Positions 44,931 to 53,988 are shown, counted from the first letter of the stretch. The stretch: DNA of 64,000 nucleotides from Bradyrhizobium zhengyangense (GCF_022012435.1 NZ_JAKLUA010000006.1:124001-188000); one strand, 5' to 3'. The notes: generated from the letters alone by a model not told the origin. Translations and numbers: made by a program.

Positions 44931-45767
44931 TCACCCTCCGACGCGGTGGGCGCTGAGATCTGACATCACAGGCCCATCGCCATTGAGCGGATTGGCGGGA
45001 TCGCGCCCATAGCGCAGCGTTTCGAAGCGCATCGCACGCGCATCGATCATCAGGAGGCGGCCGACCAGGCCCTCGCCGAACCCGACGATCTCGCGGATCG
45101 CCTCCAGCGCCATCATCGAGCCCATCACGCCCGCGAGCGCGCCCATGACGCCGGCCTCCGCGCAGGCCGGCACGGTACCCGGCGGCGGCGCTTCCGGAAA
45201 CAGGCAGCGATAGGTCGGATTGAATTCGCCCTGCTCGTTGGTCTCATGCGCGCGGATGGTGGTGAGCGAGCCGTCGAAGGTGCCGAGCGCCGCAGTGATC
45301 AGCGGCCGCTTCGCGAAGAAGCAGGCATCCGACGCCAGATAGCGCGTTGAGAAATTGTCGGAACCATCGAGCACGAGATCGTAATCGCTGATCAGTGCGA
45401 GCGCGTTGTCGGCATTGAGCCAGGTGGCATGGCCGACGAAGGAGACATGCGGATTGAGTGCTGCGATCCGCTCGGCCGCGCTCTCGACCTTGTGCCGGCC
45501 GATATCGGGCGTGGTGTGGATCACCTGGCGCTGCAGGTTCGACAGCGACACCACGTCGTCATCGACCACGCCGAGCGTGCCGACGCCGGCGGCCGCCAGA
45601 TACATCAGAGCGGGCGCGCCCAGTCCGCCGGCGCCGATCACCAGCACCGAGGCTCGCTTCAGCGCAGCCTGGCCCGGTCCGCCGACGTCGCGCAGCACGA
45701 TATGGCGGGCATAGCGTTCGAGTTCGTCCGGGCTGAGCAAGCTTTGACTCCTGAACCAGCGCAACAT
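44931..45767 (-). CDS. HesA/MoeB/ThiF-family adenylyltransferase
   Basis: A 278-residue E1-like enzyme that adenylates the C-terminus of a small sulfur-carrier protein (MoaD/ThiS-like). The ATP site is VLVIGAGGLGAPALMYLAAA, followed by VVDDDVVSLSNLQRQVIH and the DLVLDGSDNFSTRYL strand. The zinc-binding CxxC pairs of E. coli MoeB are largely missing: the first reads TYRC and the second RDPANPLNGD. No moaD, thiS or rhodanese domain is adjacent. Usual annotation is molybdopterin-synthase adenylyltransferase, which I regard as likely but not proven here. Confidence 0.8.
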   Translation of the reverse strand: MLRWFRSQSLLSPDELERYARHIVLRDVGGPGQAALKRASVLVIGAGGLGAPALMYLAAAGVGTLGVVDDDVVSLSNLQRQVIHTTPDIGRHKVESAAERIAALNPHVSFVGHATWLNADNALALISDYDLVLDGSDNFSTRYLASDACFFAKRPLITAALGTFDGSLTTIRAHETNEQGEFNPTYRCLFPEAPPPGTVPACAEAGVMGALAGVMGSMMALEAIREIVGFGEGLVGRLLMIDARAMRFETLRYGRDPANPLNGDGPVMSDLSAHRVGG

Positions 45768-45829
45768 TGTTCGCGACCAACGAGATGTGCTTCAATGGCA
45801 GCGCGTTCAATGGGCTGGCTGGATTTGTC

Positions 45830-47191
45830 ATGAGATCGATGCTTGCGGCAACACTGATGTTGGCGTCCGCCACAGGCGCCAGCGCCCAGATGACGACGCC
45901 ACCGCTGCCCGGCGCCAAGCCGAAAGTGGTCCAGACTGTTCCGATCAAGCCGCCCGCGCTGCAAACCCCGTCGGAAACGGCCGACGCAATGGCGCAAGCC
46001 GAGCGGCTGTCGCTCCAGTCCGATCTCGCCTGGGTCGGCGAATATAACGGCGCTATCACCGGTGACGTCAGTTCGCGCATGGTCGATGCCATCAAGGAAT
46101 ACCAGAAGGCCAAGGGCGGCAAGCCGACCGGCGTGCTCAATCCGCAGGAACGCGCCGCGCTCGCCGAGACCGCACGGCGCAAGCAGGACAGCGTCGGCTG
46201 GAAAATCGTGACGGAAATGACCAGCGGCGCGCGGCTTGGCATTCCCGCAAAGCTGGTGCCGCAGCAGGCGACCGACGCCAACGGCTCCAAATGGACTTCG
46301 CCGACCGGAACCGTGCAGGTGCTGCTGAGCCGCCGCAAGGAGGCGAACCCGACCACAGCAAAACTCGCTGAAGCCGAGAAGAAGGAGCCTGCGGGGCGCA
46401 AGGTCGACTATACCGTGGTGAAGCCCGATTTCTTCGTGCTTTCAGGGCTCCAGGGCCTGAAGAAGTTTTACGTGCGCGGCACCTTCAAGGGCGACGAAGT
46501 CCGCATCATGACGATCCTGTATGACCAGGCCATGGAGAACACGGTCGAACCGGTCGTGATCGCGATGTCGAGCGCGTTCAGTGCGTTTCCGTCGGGACCA
46601 CAAGCCGGACCGCCGCCGCGCAAGACCGTCGAATACGGCACCGGCATCGTCGTCAGCGACGACGGCGCGATTCTGGCGGATCGTCTCGTCACCGATTCCT
46701 GCCTTGCCATCACCATCGGCGGCTACGGCAGCGCCGACCGCCTCGCCGAGGACAAGGAGCACGACCTCGCGCTGCTGCACATCTATGGCGCGCGCGGCCT
46801 GAAGCCGCTCAGCCTCGCTGGCGGTGCGGCGAAGACGAGCGTCGATGTCGTCGGCATCGCCGATCCGCAGAACCAGGGCGGCGCAGCCGGCGTGTCGAGC
46901 GTCAAGGGCGCGCTGGCGCCGGCCACATCAAGCGATTCCGCGTTGTCGCCGCCTCCTGCCGTCGGCTTCTCCGGTGGCCCGGCGATCGACGGCGACGGCA
47001 AGTTCGCGGGTATCGCGCTGCTGAAGCCAGCGGTGGTCGCAGGGCCTGCGGCATCCATGCCAGCGTCACAGGCGGTGATGGTATCCGCGGAAGCGGTGCG
47101 CGACTTCCTGAAGGCGCACGCCATCACGGCGAACGGCACGTCGACGGACGCCAAAGCCGCCGTCGTTCGCGTGATCTGCGTGCGGAAGTAG
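45830..47191 (+). CDS. Exported peptidoglycan-binding / trypsin-fold protein with degenerate catalytic triad
   Basis: A 453-residue protein with a signal peptide ending in LASATGASAQ. A PG_binding_1-like repeat follows at about residues 47-100 (LQSDLAWVGEYNGAITGDV, VDAIKEYQKAKGGKPTGVL), then a long linker. A trypsin/DegP-like domain from about 270 onward has the Asp (EHDLALLHI, Asp312) and Ser (VGFSGGPAI, Ser381), but the position of the catalytic His in TNxHV reads LADRLVT (Arg285). A working protease is therefore unlikely. It is divergent from the ThiF-like gene by 62 bp and 1 bp before another exported protein. Confidence 0.78.
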   Translation: MRSMLAATLMLASATGASAQMTTPPLPGAKPKVVQTVPIKPPALQTPSETADAMAQAERLSLQSDLAWVGEYNGAITGDVSSRMVDAIKEYQKAKGGKPTGVLNPQERAALAETARRKQDSVGWKIVTEMTSGARLGIPAKLVPQQATDANGSKWTSPTGTVQVLLSRRKEANPTTAKLAEAEKKEPAGRKVDYTVVKPDFFVLSGLQGLKKFYVRGTFKGDEVRIMTILYDQAMENTVEPVVIAMSSAFSAFPSGPQAGPPPRKTVEYGTGIVVSDDGAILADRLVTDSCLAITIGGYGSADRLAEDKEHDLALLHIYGARGLKPLSLAGGAAKTSVDVVGIADPQNQGGAAGVSSVKGALAPATSSDSALSPPPAVGFSGGPAIDGDGKFAGIALLKPAVVAGPAASMPASQAVMVSAEAVRDFLKAHAITANGTSTDAKAAVVRVICVRK

Positions 47192-47192
47192 C

Positions 47193-47705
47193 ATGTTGTG
47201 GCGTCCAGTCCTCCTCTGCGCTGCAGTTTCGACCGGGCTGCTGAGCTTTCCGGCCTGGGCGCAGTCGCCGGCACTGCCGACGCCGAAGGTGGAGGAGGTG
47301 ATGGTGAAGGTGGCGCTGCTGACGCTCAACGACGCCAATCTCACCGGCAACTACAACGTCCTCTACGCGAAAATGGCAGAACCGTTTCGGGAACGCTTCT
47401 CCGCTGACACGTTGAAGCGGGCGTTCAAGGCTTTCGCCGGACATCATATCGACGCCATCGCCGGCATGCCGATCGTGGCGACGGAAGATCCCCGGATCGC
47501 CGATAGCGGCGCGCTGTTGCTGCGTGGTTATTTCGATACGACGCCTTCGCGACTGAGCTACGAGCTGGACTACGCCATGTCGGAAGGCGAATGGAAGTTG
47601 ATCACGATCGACGTCAAGGTGCGCTCGACACAGACCAATGCGAGCGCAACCGATCTGATTGCGCGCGCCGCCGCCGACCTCGAAGGTAGCGGCACACAAA
47701 AATAG
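47193..47705 (+). CDS. Small exported protein of unknown function
   Basis: A 170-residue protein with signal peptide (LLCAAVSTGLLSFPAWAQ). The mature part is about 145 residues: a helix VEEVMVKVALLTLNDANLTG, a conserved-looking FRERFSADTLKRAFKAF stretch and a strand-rich half with LLLRGYFDTTPSRLSYELDY and EGEWKLITIDVKV. This layout resembles NTF2/DUF-type scaffolds rather than enzymes. It starts 1 bp after the preceding protease-like gene, so the two are likely made together. I do not recognise a named family. Confidence 0.7.
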   Translation: MLWRPVLLCAAVSTGLLSFPAWAQSPALPTPKVEEVMVKVALLTLNDANLTGNYNVLYAKMAEPFRERFSADTLKRAFKAFAGHHIDAIAGMPIVATEDPRIADSGALLLRGYFDTTPSRLSYELDYAMSEGEWKLITIDVKVRSTQTNASATDLIARAAADLEGSGTQK

Positions 47706-47711
47706 CGACCG

Positions 47712-49391
47712 TCAGGCGAGCCTGAACCGCACCCCGCCTCGCGCAAGCCCGCCCGATATCCCGATCGGCGTGCCGTCCGCGCGCCAGCAGGCGGCGCCGG
47801 TCATGGTGCCGTCGTCGTGGAAGGCGATGCCGTTCATGCCGCCGGCGACGGTCGCAACAGGCTGGACCTTGTGGCCGAGCGCCGTAAGTTTTGCGCACAC
47901 AGCCTCCGGCACCTGCTGCTCGACCTCGAGCGCATTGCCTTCGGTCCAGACGCGGGGTGCCTCGACGGCTTCCTGCAAGGTCATGCCGTGATCGATCAGG
48001 TTGACGAGCGCCTGCATCGCGCTCGGGAAGATGCGTTTTCCACCGGGCAGGCCCAGCGCATAGCGCAGTTTTCCATCACGCAAAGCCATCATCGGTGACA
48101 TCGAGGTTGTCACGCGCTTGCCTGGCGCCAGTGACAACGCGTGACCGGGCCGCGGATCGAACAGGTTCATGTAATTGTTGGCGATCGCGCCCAGACCCGG
48201 GATCATGATCTTGGCGCCGAACAGATTGTTGATGGTCTGCGTGGTCGCGACCACATTGCCGAAGCTATCCGCTGCCGTCATATGCGTGGTGTGCGCGCTT
48301 TCGAGTTGCGTCACACCGGCGCCAAAAGCCTGCGCACGCGACGGATCGATCATGCGGCGGCGCTCCTCGGCATAGGCCTTCGAGGTCAGCTTCTCCACGG
48401 GCACGCCGACATAATCAGGATCGCCGCTGGCCGCGGCGCGATCGGCGAAGGCGATCTTCAGGACCTCGGCAAGATAGTGGATGGTCTCTGACGTACCGAA
48501 GCCGAGGCCGCCGATGTCGTAACCCTCGAGAATGTTCAGCATCTGCGCGATGTGCACGCCGGAGGCCGCGGGCGGCGGCGGGCCGAAAATGCTCCAGCCG
48601 CGATAATCGGCGCGGATCGGCTGCCGCTCGACCGTTTTGTAATTGGTCAGATCATTGCGGCGGATGAAGCCGCCTGATTTCTCCATGTAGTCGACCAGGA
48701 TGTCGCCGAGCGGCCCCTCGTAGAGAGCCTTCTCGCCGTGATCGGCGATAGTGCGCAGGGTCTCGGCATATTCTGATTGCACCACGCGCGCGCCGACCTT
48801 GAGCGGCTCGCCACCAAGCAGGAAGACCGCCGCGATCGGCTTGTCCTTGCGCATCGTGGCGGCGCTCTCGCTGATGCATTCGTGCAAATAGGGCGTTACC
48901 GCATAGCCGCGCGCGGCGTGCTTGATCGCGGGCTGCATGACGTCGGCAAGCGACATGGTGCCGAATCTTTGTAGCGTCTCACACCAGGCTTTCAGTGAGC
49001 CCGGCGTCGCGACCGCTTTCGGCCCGTTCAAATTCTCGTTGCCGACGGTGTCGAACACGTCGTGAGCCGAACCCGGCTTCGACGTGTAGGTGGTGTCGCG
49101 CACCGAAGCGGGCACGGTGCTCTGGCCGTCGATGACGCGATGGCTGCCGTCGGCGAGGCGGATATGCGCCATGCCGCCGCCGATGATGCCGACCATCATC
49201 GGCTCGACAACGGTCAGCGTGAACAGTGTGGCGATCGCAGCATCGACAGCGTTGCCGCCGGCCGCCAGCATCTCGGCGCCGGCGCTGGACGCCAGCGGGT
49301 GGTTGCTCACCACCATGCCGCGGCTCGAGACCGCCGGCATCTTCTGACATTCAAAGATCGTTGCCGTCCGGTCGCGCCAGTTTCCGCCCAT
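47712..49391 (-). CDS. ggt: Gamma-glutamyltransferase family protein
   Basis: Ntn-hydrolase that self-cleaves and transfers or hydrolyses gamma-glutamyl groups such as in glutathione. The 559-residue precursor has the large subunit (GMVVSNHPLASSAGAEMLAA, then NAVDAAIAT) and the cleavage site just before the catalytic threonine in SAHTTHMTAADSFGN. The small-subunit motif SMSPMMALRDGKLRYALG follows. No signal peptide is visible, so this is probably a cytoplasmic member of the family (as in GGT-like amidases). The ATG at 49391 has AGGA nearby. Confidence 0.88.
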   Translation of the reverse strand: MGGNWRDRTATIFECQKMPAVSSRGMVVSNHPLASSAGAEMLAAGGNAVDAAIATLFTLTVVEPMMVGIIGGGMAHIRLADGSHRVIDGQSTVPASVRDTTYTSKPGSAHDVFDTVGNENLNGPKAVATPGSLKAWCETLQRFGTMSLADVMQPAIKHAARGYAVTPYLHECISESAATMRKDKPIAAVFLLGGEPLKVGARVVQSEYAETLRTIADHGEKALYEGPLGDILVDYMEKSGGFIRRNDLTNYKTVERQPIRADYRGWSIFGPPPPAASGVHIAQMLNILEGYDIGGLGFGTSETIHYLAEVLKIAFADRAAASGDPDYVGVPVEKLTSKAYAEERRRMIDPSRAQAFGAGVTQLESAHTTHMTAADSFGNVVATTQTINNLFGAKIMIPGLGAIANNYMNLFDPRPGHALSLAPGKRVTTSMSPMMALRDGKLRYALGLPGGKRIFPSAMQALVNLIDHGMTLQEAVEAPRVWTEGNALEVEQQVPEAVCAKLTALGHKVQPVATVAGGMNGIAFHDDGTMTGAACWRADGTPIGISGGLARGGVRFRLA

Positions 49392-49635
49392 GCCTGATGT
49401 CCTTCTTGTTCACGATAGCGAGCACATCACACGCAGGATTACGGGTCCAGTAATGGTACGGATTAGCTGGCATTCCTGATTCTGCCATCATCATTACCGT
49501 TGATTCGGACATCCGCGGTCCCCTTTGGATCGGGCAGGGCACGTCCTGAGCGAGAAGAGCTCAGCATCGAAAATGCGATGCACGTTCGCGTGGCGTTATC
49601 CCGAGACCCAAGCACTCCAAAGGATTCAACTCTCC

Positions 49636-50376
49636 ATGCACACGATCGTACTCGCCACCCAAAAGGGCGGCAGTGGCAAGAGCACTCTCGCCATCGGCCT
49701 GGCGCTGGCTGCCAAGCAGGCCGGCTTCACCGTTCGCCTGATCGAGACCGACCCGCAGGGCACCCTGTCCAACTGGGCGCGCCGCCGCAACAACGACGAT
49801 GTCGTCGTCGAGCCGATCTATCACGCCGCCGATTTCGCGCCGCGGCTGAAGATGCTGGCCGACAGCGGTCTCCAGCTCGCGATCGTCGACACCGCGGCCG
49901 GCCTGTCCGCCGCGACCACCGCCGCGATCCGCCACTCCGACCTCTGCCTGATCCCGGCCCGCCCAAGCGTCGCCGACATCGAGGCGACGGTCTCCACCGT
50001 CAGCGTCGCGCGCGCCTGGAAGCGCCCCTACAGCTTCGTGCTGAACCAGACGCCGATCCGCGGCCAGCGCATCGACAACGCCGCCAACACCCTCGCCGAG
50101 GAAGCCGCGCTCGATCTCGCCGAAGTGCTCGCCCGCCCGCTGATCGTGATGCGCAACGACCACCAGGACTCGCTCGCCTCGGGCCTCGCCGTCAGCGAGT
50201 TCGCGCCGAACGGCAAGTCGACCGAGGAGGTCCGCGGCCTCTGGCGCTGGATCGAGACCCGTCTCGAGCTCTCCGCCGGCAATCTCCTGATCGATCAGGT
50301 CCTGTCGGCAGCAGACGGAGTGCTGCATGCCGCCACCGAGCTGTCGACGGACGAAACCCCAGTTCTGGCGTCCTGA
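49636..50376 (+). CDS. ParA/MinD-like ATPase
   Basis: A 246-residue deviant Walker ATPase. Walker A is VLATQKGGSGKSTLAIGLA with the signature lysine, Walker A' is LIETDPQGTLSNWAR, and Walker B is LAIVDTAAGLSA. There is no parB gene and no N-terminal HTH, so this is an orphan ParA that may position cellular machinery rather than DNA. The start at ATG 49636 follows CTCTCC without a strong ribosome-binding site. The upstream 244 bp has no other gene. A palindromic repeat follows. Confidence 0.85.
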   Translation: MHTIVLATQKGGSGKSTLAIGLALAAKQAGFTVRLIETDPQGTLSNWARRRNNDDVVVEPIYHAADFAPRLKMLADSGLQLAIVDTAAGLSAATTAAIRHSDLCLIPARPSVADIEATVSTVSVARAWKRPYSFVLNQTPIRGQRIDNAANTLAEEAALDLAEVLARPLIVMRNDHQDSLASGLAVSEFAPNGKSTEEVRGLWRWIETRLELSAGNLLIDQVLSAADGVLHAATELSTDETPVLAS

Positions 50377-50437
50377 GCGGGGCGATCGCTCAAGGCCCAG
50401 ACGGGCTCTTCGCCATCCGGTGAATGAGCCCAAGCGA

Positions 50438-50475
50438 CGAAGCAATCCGGCCACCAGCCCGGCCGGATTGCTTCG
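50438..50475. repeat. Dispersed palindromic repeat, core only (copy C)
   Basis: Perfect 15-bp arms CGAAGCAATCCGGCC (50438-50452) and GGCCGGATTGCTTCG (50461-50475) with an 8-nt loop. This is the inner core of the elements at 1248-1367 and 6681-6764 without the outer CATTGCGAG arms. It lies after the parA-like gene, between convergent parA and mutM. Confidence 0.8.
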
Positions 50476-50639
50476 CTTCGCGTTTTCAGGCGAGGGCGAA
50501 CGCGTCCCCGGCCGAGTTTTCGAAAACAACCCCATGCACAGTAGAACCGGTCGCGACCCAAGCGAGCCGGTGGCGGCACGCAGCCGCCTGACCTGTCAGG
50601 CAAATTGCCGCTGCGCCAGCTTTCAGAGTGGTTGCAGCG

Positions 50640-51521
50640 TCACTTCTGACACTTCGGACACCAGAAGGTCGACCGGCCGTTCTGGGTGAAGCGCTTCACG
50701 GTGCCGCCGCAGCGCGGCGTGGTGCATGTCTCGCCTTCGCGGTCATAGACCTTGAAGGAATGCTGGAAATAGCCGAGCTCGCCTGAGGTCTGGCGATGGT
50801 CGCGCAATGACGAGCCGCCGGCCTTGATGGCATCGTTCAGCACGGTGTGGATGGCGCCGACCAGGCGCTTGGCATGATCCGTGGGCTCACCCTTCTTGCT
50901 CGCGAGCGTCGCGGCGATGCGGCGCGGCGACAAATGCGAGCGGTGCAGGGCTTCGCAGACATAGATATTGCCGAGGCCCGCGACGACGCGCTGGTCGAGC
51001 AGCGCGGCCTTCAGATTCGTCTTCTTGCCTTCGCAGGCGCGCGCCAGCATCGCCGCGTCGAATTCATTGCCGAGCGGCTCTGGGCCGAGACCACGCAGCA
51101 GCGGCTCGTCCTCGAGCGCATTGCGCGCGATCACTTTCATGTAACCGAAGCGGCGTGGATCGTTGAAGACGATGTCCGCGCCGGAGGACATCCGAAACAG
51201 CACGTGGTCGTGCGCGGAGTCGTTGCCCTTGGGATAGTGAAACTCGCCTGATACGGCCACGTTGTCCGGCTTGATGACGCGAAACGAGCCCGACATGCCC
51301 AGATGCATCAAAAGCACGTCGCCGGAGGCGAGATCGGCCATGAGATATTTTGCACGGCGGCCGAGCCCCGTGACGATCTGTCCCTGCAGCCGGGCCACAA
51401 AATCGGGCTGGAACGGAAAGCGCAAATCGGGCCTGCGGGCCTCCGCAACGACGATTTTCGCACCCTCCATGACGGGCTGAAGGCCGCGGCGGACGGTCTC
51501 GACTTCGGGCAATTCAGGCAT
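50640..51521 (-). CDS. mutM: Formamidopyrimidine-DNA glycosylase (Fpg/MutM)
   Basis: Removes 8-oxoguanine and formamidopyrimidines from DNA. The 293-residue protein begins PELPEVETVRRGL, with Pro1 (after Met removal) as the nucleophile and Glu2. The H2TH motif region LLDQRVVAGLGNIYVCEAL and the C-terminal zinc finger CTTPRCGG...CPKC are complete. It is transcribed toward the parA gene and is divergent from ubiE. Confidence 0.95.
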   Translation of the reverse strand: MPELPEVETVRRGLQPVMEGAKIVVAEARRPDLRFPFQPDFVARLQGQIVTGLGRRAKYLMADLASGDVLLMHLGMSGSFRVIKPDNVAVSGEFHYPKGNDSAHDHVLFRMSSGADIVFNDPRRFGYMKVIARNALEDEPLLRGLGPEPLGNEFDAAMLARACEGKKTNLKAALLDQRVVAGLGNIYVCEALHRSHLSPRRIAATLASKKGEPTDHAKRLVGAIHTVLNDAIKAGGSSLRDHRQTSGELGYFQHSFKVYDREGETCTTPRCGGTVKRFTQNGRSTFWCPKCQK

Positions 51522-51602
51522 GGTCAGGCATTCACCTTATGAGGGCGGTGTGATAGCGCCATTGCGGCGGGCGGGCTATGGTCCGCCCAGTGGAGTAGAG
51601 TA

Positions 51603-52364
51603 ATGGATCGGCCGGGCGAAACCACGCATTTTGGCTTCAAAGACGTTCCCCTGGGGGACAAACAGACGCTGGTGAACGATGTGTTTCACAGCGTGGCGTC
51701 GCGCTATGACCTGATGAACGATTTGATGTCCGGTGGCCTGCACCGGGTCTGGAAGGACATCATGATCAACACGCTCGACCCGCCCCGCAGCGACCGGCCG
51801 TTCGCGCTGCTCGACGTGGCCGGCGGCACCGGCGATATCTCGTTCCGGGCCGCCAAGGCGGCGGGCCCCGGCTTCCACGCCACCGTCTGCGACATCAATT
51901 CCGACATGCTCGCCGTGGGCCGCGAGCGTGCCGCCAAGCGCCATCTCGAGAGCCAGGTCGATTTCGTCGAGGGCAATGCCGAAGCGCTTGGCTTCGCCGA
52001 CCGCAGCTTTGACGCTTATACGATCGCTTTCGGCATTCGCAACGTGCCGCAGATCGACAAGGCGCTGCGCGAGGCCTATCGGGTGCTCAAGCCCGGCAGC
52101 CGCTTTCTCTGCCTGGAATTCTCGACGGTCGAGGTGCCCGGGCTCGACAAGCTCTATGACCTGTTCTCGTTCAAGGTGATTCCGCCGCTCGGCCGCATGG
52201 TCACCGGCGACGCGGAATCCTATCAATATCTCGTCGAATCGATCCGCAAGTTTCCGAAGCCCAACGCCTTTGCCGACATGATCCGCGAGGCCGGCTTCTC
52301 CCGCGTGAGCTGGCAGACCTTGACCGGCGGCATCGTCGCACTGCATTCGGGCTGGCGTTTGTGA
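51603..52364 (+). CDS. ubiE: Ubiquinone biosynthesis C-methyltransferase UbiE
   Basis: Methylates the quinone ring precursor using SAM. The 253-residue product has the family N-terminus FGFKDVPLGDKQTLVNDVFHS-like, DLMNDLMSGGLHRVWKD (UbiE signature), the SAM motif LLDVAGGTGDISFRA, and the C-terminal YQYLVESIRKFPKP. ATG 51603 starts it. It overlaps ubiB by 4 bp (GTGA). Confidence 0.95.
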   Translation: MDRPGETTHFGFKDVPLGDKQTLVNDVFHSVASRYDLMNDLMSGGLHRVWKDIMINTLDPPRSDRPFALLDVAGGTGDISFRAAKAAGPGFHATVCDINSDMLAVGRERAAKRHLESQVDFVEGNAEALGFADRSFDAYTIAFGIRNVPQIDKALREAYRVLKPGSRFLCLEFSTVEVPGLDKLYDLFSFKVIPPLGRMVTGDAESYQYLVESIRKFPKPNAFADMIREAGFSRVSWQTLTGGIVALHSGWRL

Positions 52365-53935
52365 TCTCTGCCATCACCCACATCACGCGCCTGATCCGCG
52401 CCGCGTTCGTGTTTGCGCGCGAGGGCGTGTTCGGCGCCGTCGATCCGAGCCTGGTGCCGCCGCCCGGACAGCTTGCGCTGAAGCTGGCGCGCCTCGTCGA
52501 ACGCCGCGGCGACAAGCACGGCCCGCGAATCTCGCGCGCGCTGACGCGGATGGGCCCGGCCTATCTCAAGCTCGGCCAATTCCTGGCGACGCGCCCTGAT
52601 GTCGTCGGCTTCAACATGGCGCGCGACCTCGAAAGCCTTCAGGATCGCCTGCCGCCGTTTTCGCAAGCCGAAGCTGAAGCCGCGATCGCGACGTCGCTGG
52701 AACGGCCGTTGAAGGATATTTTCGTCACGTTCGGCCCGTCAGTGGCGGCCGCCTCGATCGCGCAGGTGCATCGCGGCGAGGTGATGCGCGACGGCATCCG
52801 CAAGTCAGTCGCGGTCAAGGTGCTCAGGCCCAACGTAGCCTCGCGCTTCCGCCGCGACCTCTCCGATTTCTTTTTCGTCGCGCACAAGGCCGAAGCCTAT
52901 TCGGCCGAGGCGCGCCGGTTGCGCCTGATCGAAGTCATCAACACCATGTCGCGTTCGGTCGCGATGGAGATGGATCTGCGGCTGGAAGCTGCCGCGCTGT
53001 CGGAGATGGCGGAGAACACGGAAGGCGATCCTGATTTCCGCGTGCCCACCGTCGACTGGGATCGCACCACGCACAACGTATTGACGATGGAGTGGATCGA
53101 CGGCATCGCGCTGAACGATCACAAGCGCCTGGAGGAGGCGCAGGTCGATTTGCCCGATCTCGGCCGCAAGGTGATCCAGAGTTTTCTGCGCCATGCGCTG
53201 CGCGACGGCTTCTTCCACGCCGACATGCATCCGGGCAATCTGTTCCTCGATGACGCCGGCCGCCTCGTCGCCGTCGATTTCGGCATCATGGGCCGGCTCG
53301 GGATGAAGGAGCGGCGGTTCCTCGCCGAGATCCTGCTCGGCTTCATCACCCGCGACTATCGCCGCGTCGCCGAAGTGCATTTCGAGGCGGGCTACGTGCC
53401 CTCGCATCACTCGGTCGAGAATTTCGCGCAAGCCATCCGCGCCATCGGCGAGCCGATTCACAACCGCACCGCCGAGGAAATCTCAATGGCGCGGCTGCTG
53501 ACGCTGCTGCTCGAGGTCACCGGCCTGTTCGACATGACGACGCGGCCCGAGCTGATCTTGCTGCAGAAGACCATGGTGGTGGTCGAGGGCGTGGCGCGCG
53601 GCTTCGATCCCAAGCTCGACATCTGGAAGGTCGCCGATCCGGTGGTGCGCGAGTGGATCGAGCGCAATCTCGGACCGATCGGCCGGGTGCAGGGCGCGCT
53701 CGCCGGCGGCGGCGACCTCGCCAAGGTGCTGATGCGCCTGCCCGACATCGCCCAGCGCTCGGTCGCAGTGCTGGAGCAGCTCGAGACCTTGACGCGGGAA
53801 GGCATCCGGCTGTCGCCCGAGAGCATCGCTGCGATGGGGCGCAGCGAGGGCCGCAAGAACCGCTGGCGCACCGTGGCAGTCTGGATCATCGCCGTGACCT
53901 TTATCGGCATCCTGATCGCCGTCCGGAATCTGTGA
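52361..53935 (+). CDS. ubiB: UbiB protein, ABC1/ADCK-type atypical kinase
   Basis: Membrane-anchored atypical kinase/ATPase needed for ubiquinone production. The 524-residue product shows the KxGQ motif (YLKLGQFLATRPD), the ATP-site region SIAQVHRGE and VAVKVLRPNV, and the HADMHPGNLF plus AVDFGIMGRLG motifs. A membrane helix lies at the C-terminus (VAVWIIAVTFIGILIAV). GTG 52361 overlaps ubiE. coaBC follows after a 71-bp operator-bearing gap. Confidence 0.93.
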   Translation: MISAITHITRLIRAAFVFAREGVFGAVDPSLVPPPGQLALKLARLVERRGDKHGPRISRALTRMGPAYLKLGQFLATRPDVVGFNMARDLESLQDRLPPFSQAEAEAAIATSLERPLKDIFVTFGPSVAAASIAQVHRGEVMRDGIRKSVAVKVLRPNVASRFRRDLSDFFFVAHKAEAYSAEARRLRLIEVINTMSRSVAMEMDLRLEAAALSEMAENTEGDPDFRVPTVDWDRTTHNVLTMEWIDGIALNDHKRLEEAQVDLPDLGRKVIQSFLRHALRDGFFHADMHPGNLFLDDAGRLVAVDFGIMGRLGMKERRFLAEILLGFITRDYRRVAEVHFEAGYVPSHHSVENFAQAIRAIGEPIHNRTAEEISMARLLTLLLEVTGLFDMTTRPELILLQKTMVVVEGVARGFDPKLDIWKVADPVVREWIERNLGPIGRVQGALAGGGDLAKVLMRLPDIAQRSVAVLEQLETLTREGIRLSPESIAAMGRSEGRKNRWRTVAVWIIAVTFIGILIAVRNL

Positions 53936-53946
53936 TCGCCAAGAGC

Positions 53947-53988
53947 TTGATTGCATTGCAATCAAACGGATGATAGCATCGCTATCAT
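53947..53988. promoter_or_regulatory. Twin 8-3-8 palindromes before coaBC (putative RHH operator)
   Basis: Two perfect palindromes lie between ubiB and coaBC. The first is TTGATTGC-ATT-GCAATCAA (53947-53965) and the second ATGATAGC-ATC-GCTATCAT (53970-53988). They share the half-site NTGATNGC and are 23 bp apart centre to centre, about two helix turns. The start of coaBC is 18 bp after the second. No T-run follows, so a terminator is unlikely. This is the layout of operators bound by ribbon-helix-helix antitoxins, and the downstream gene carries such a domain at its N-terminus. Confidence 0.75.

Noticed and set aside
49636..50376. Chromosome partition locus with parS sites
   Set aside because: No parB gene and no parS-like palindrome seen near the ParA-like gene.
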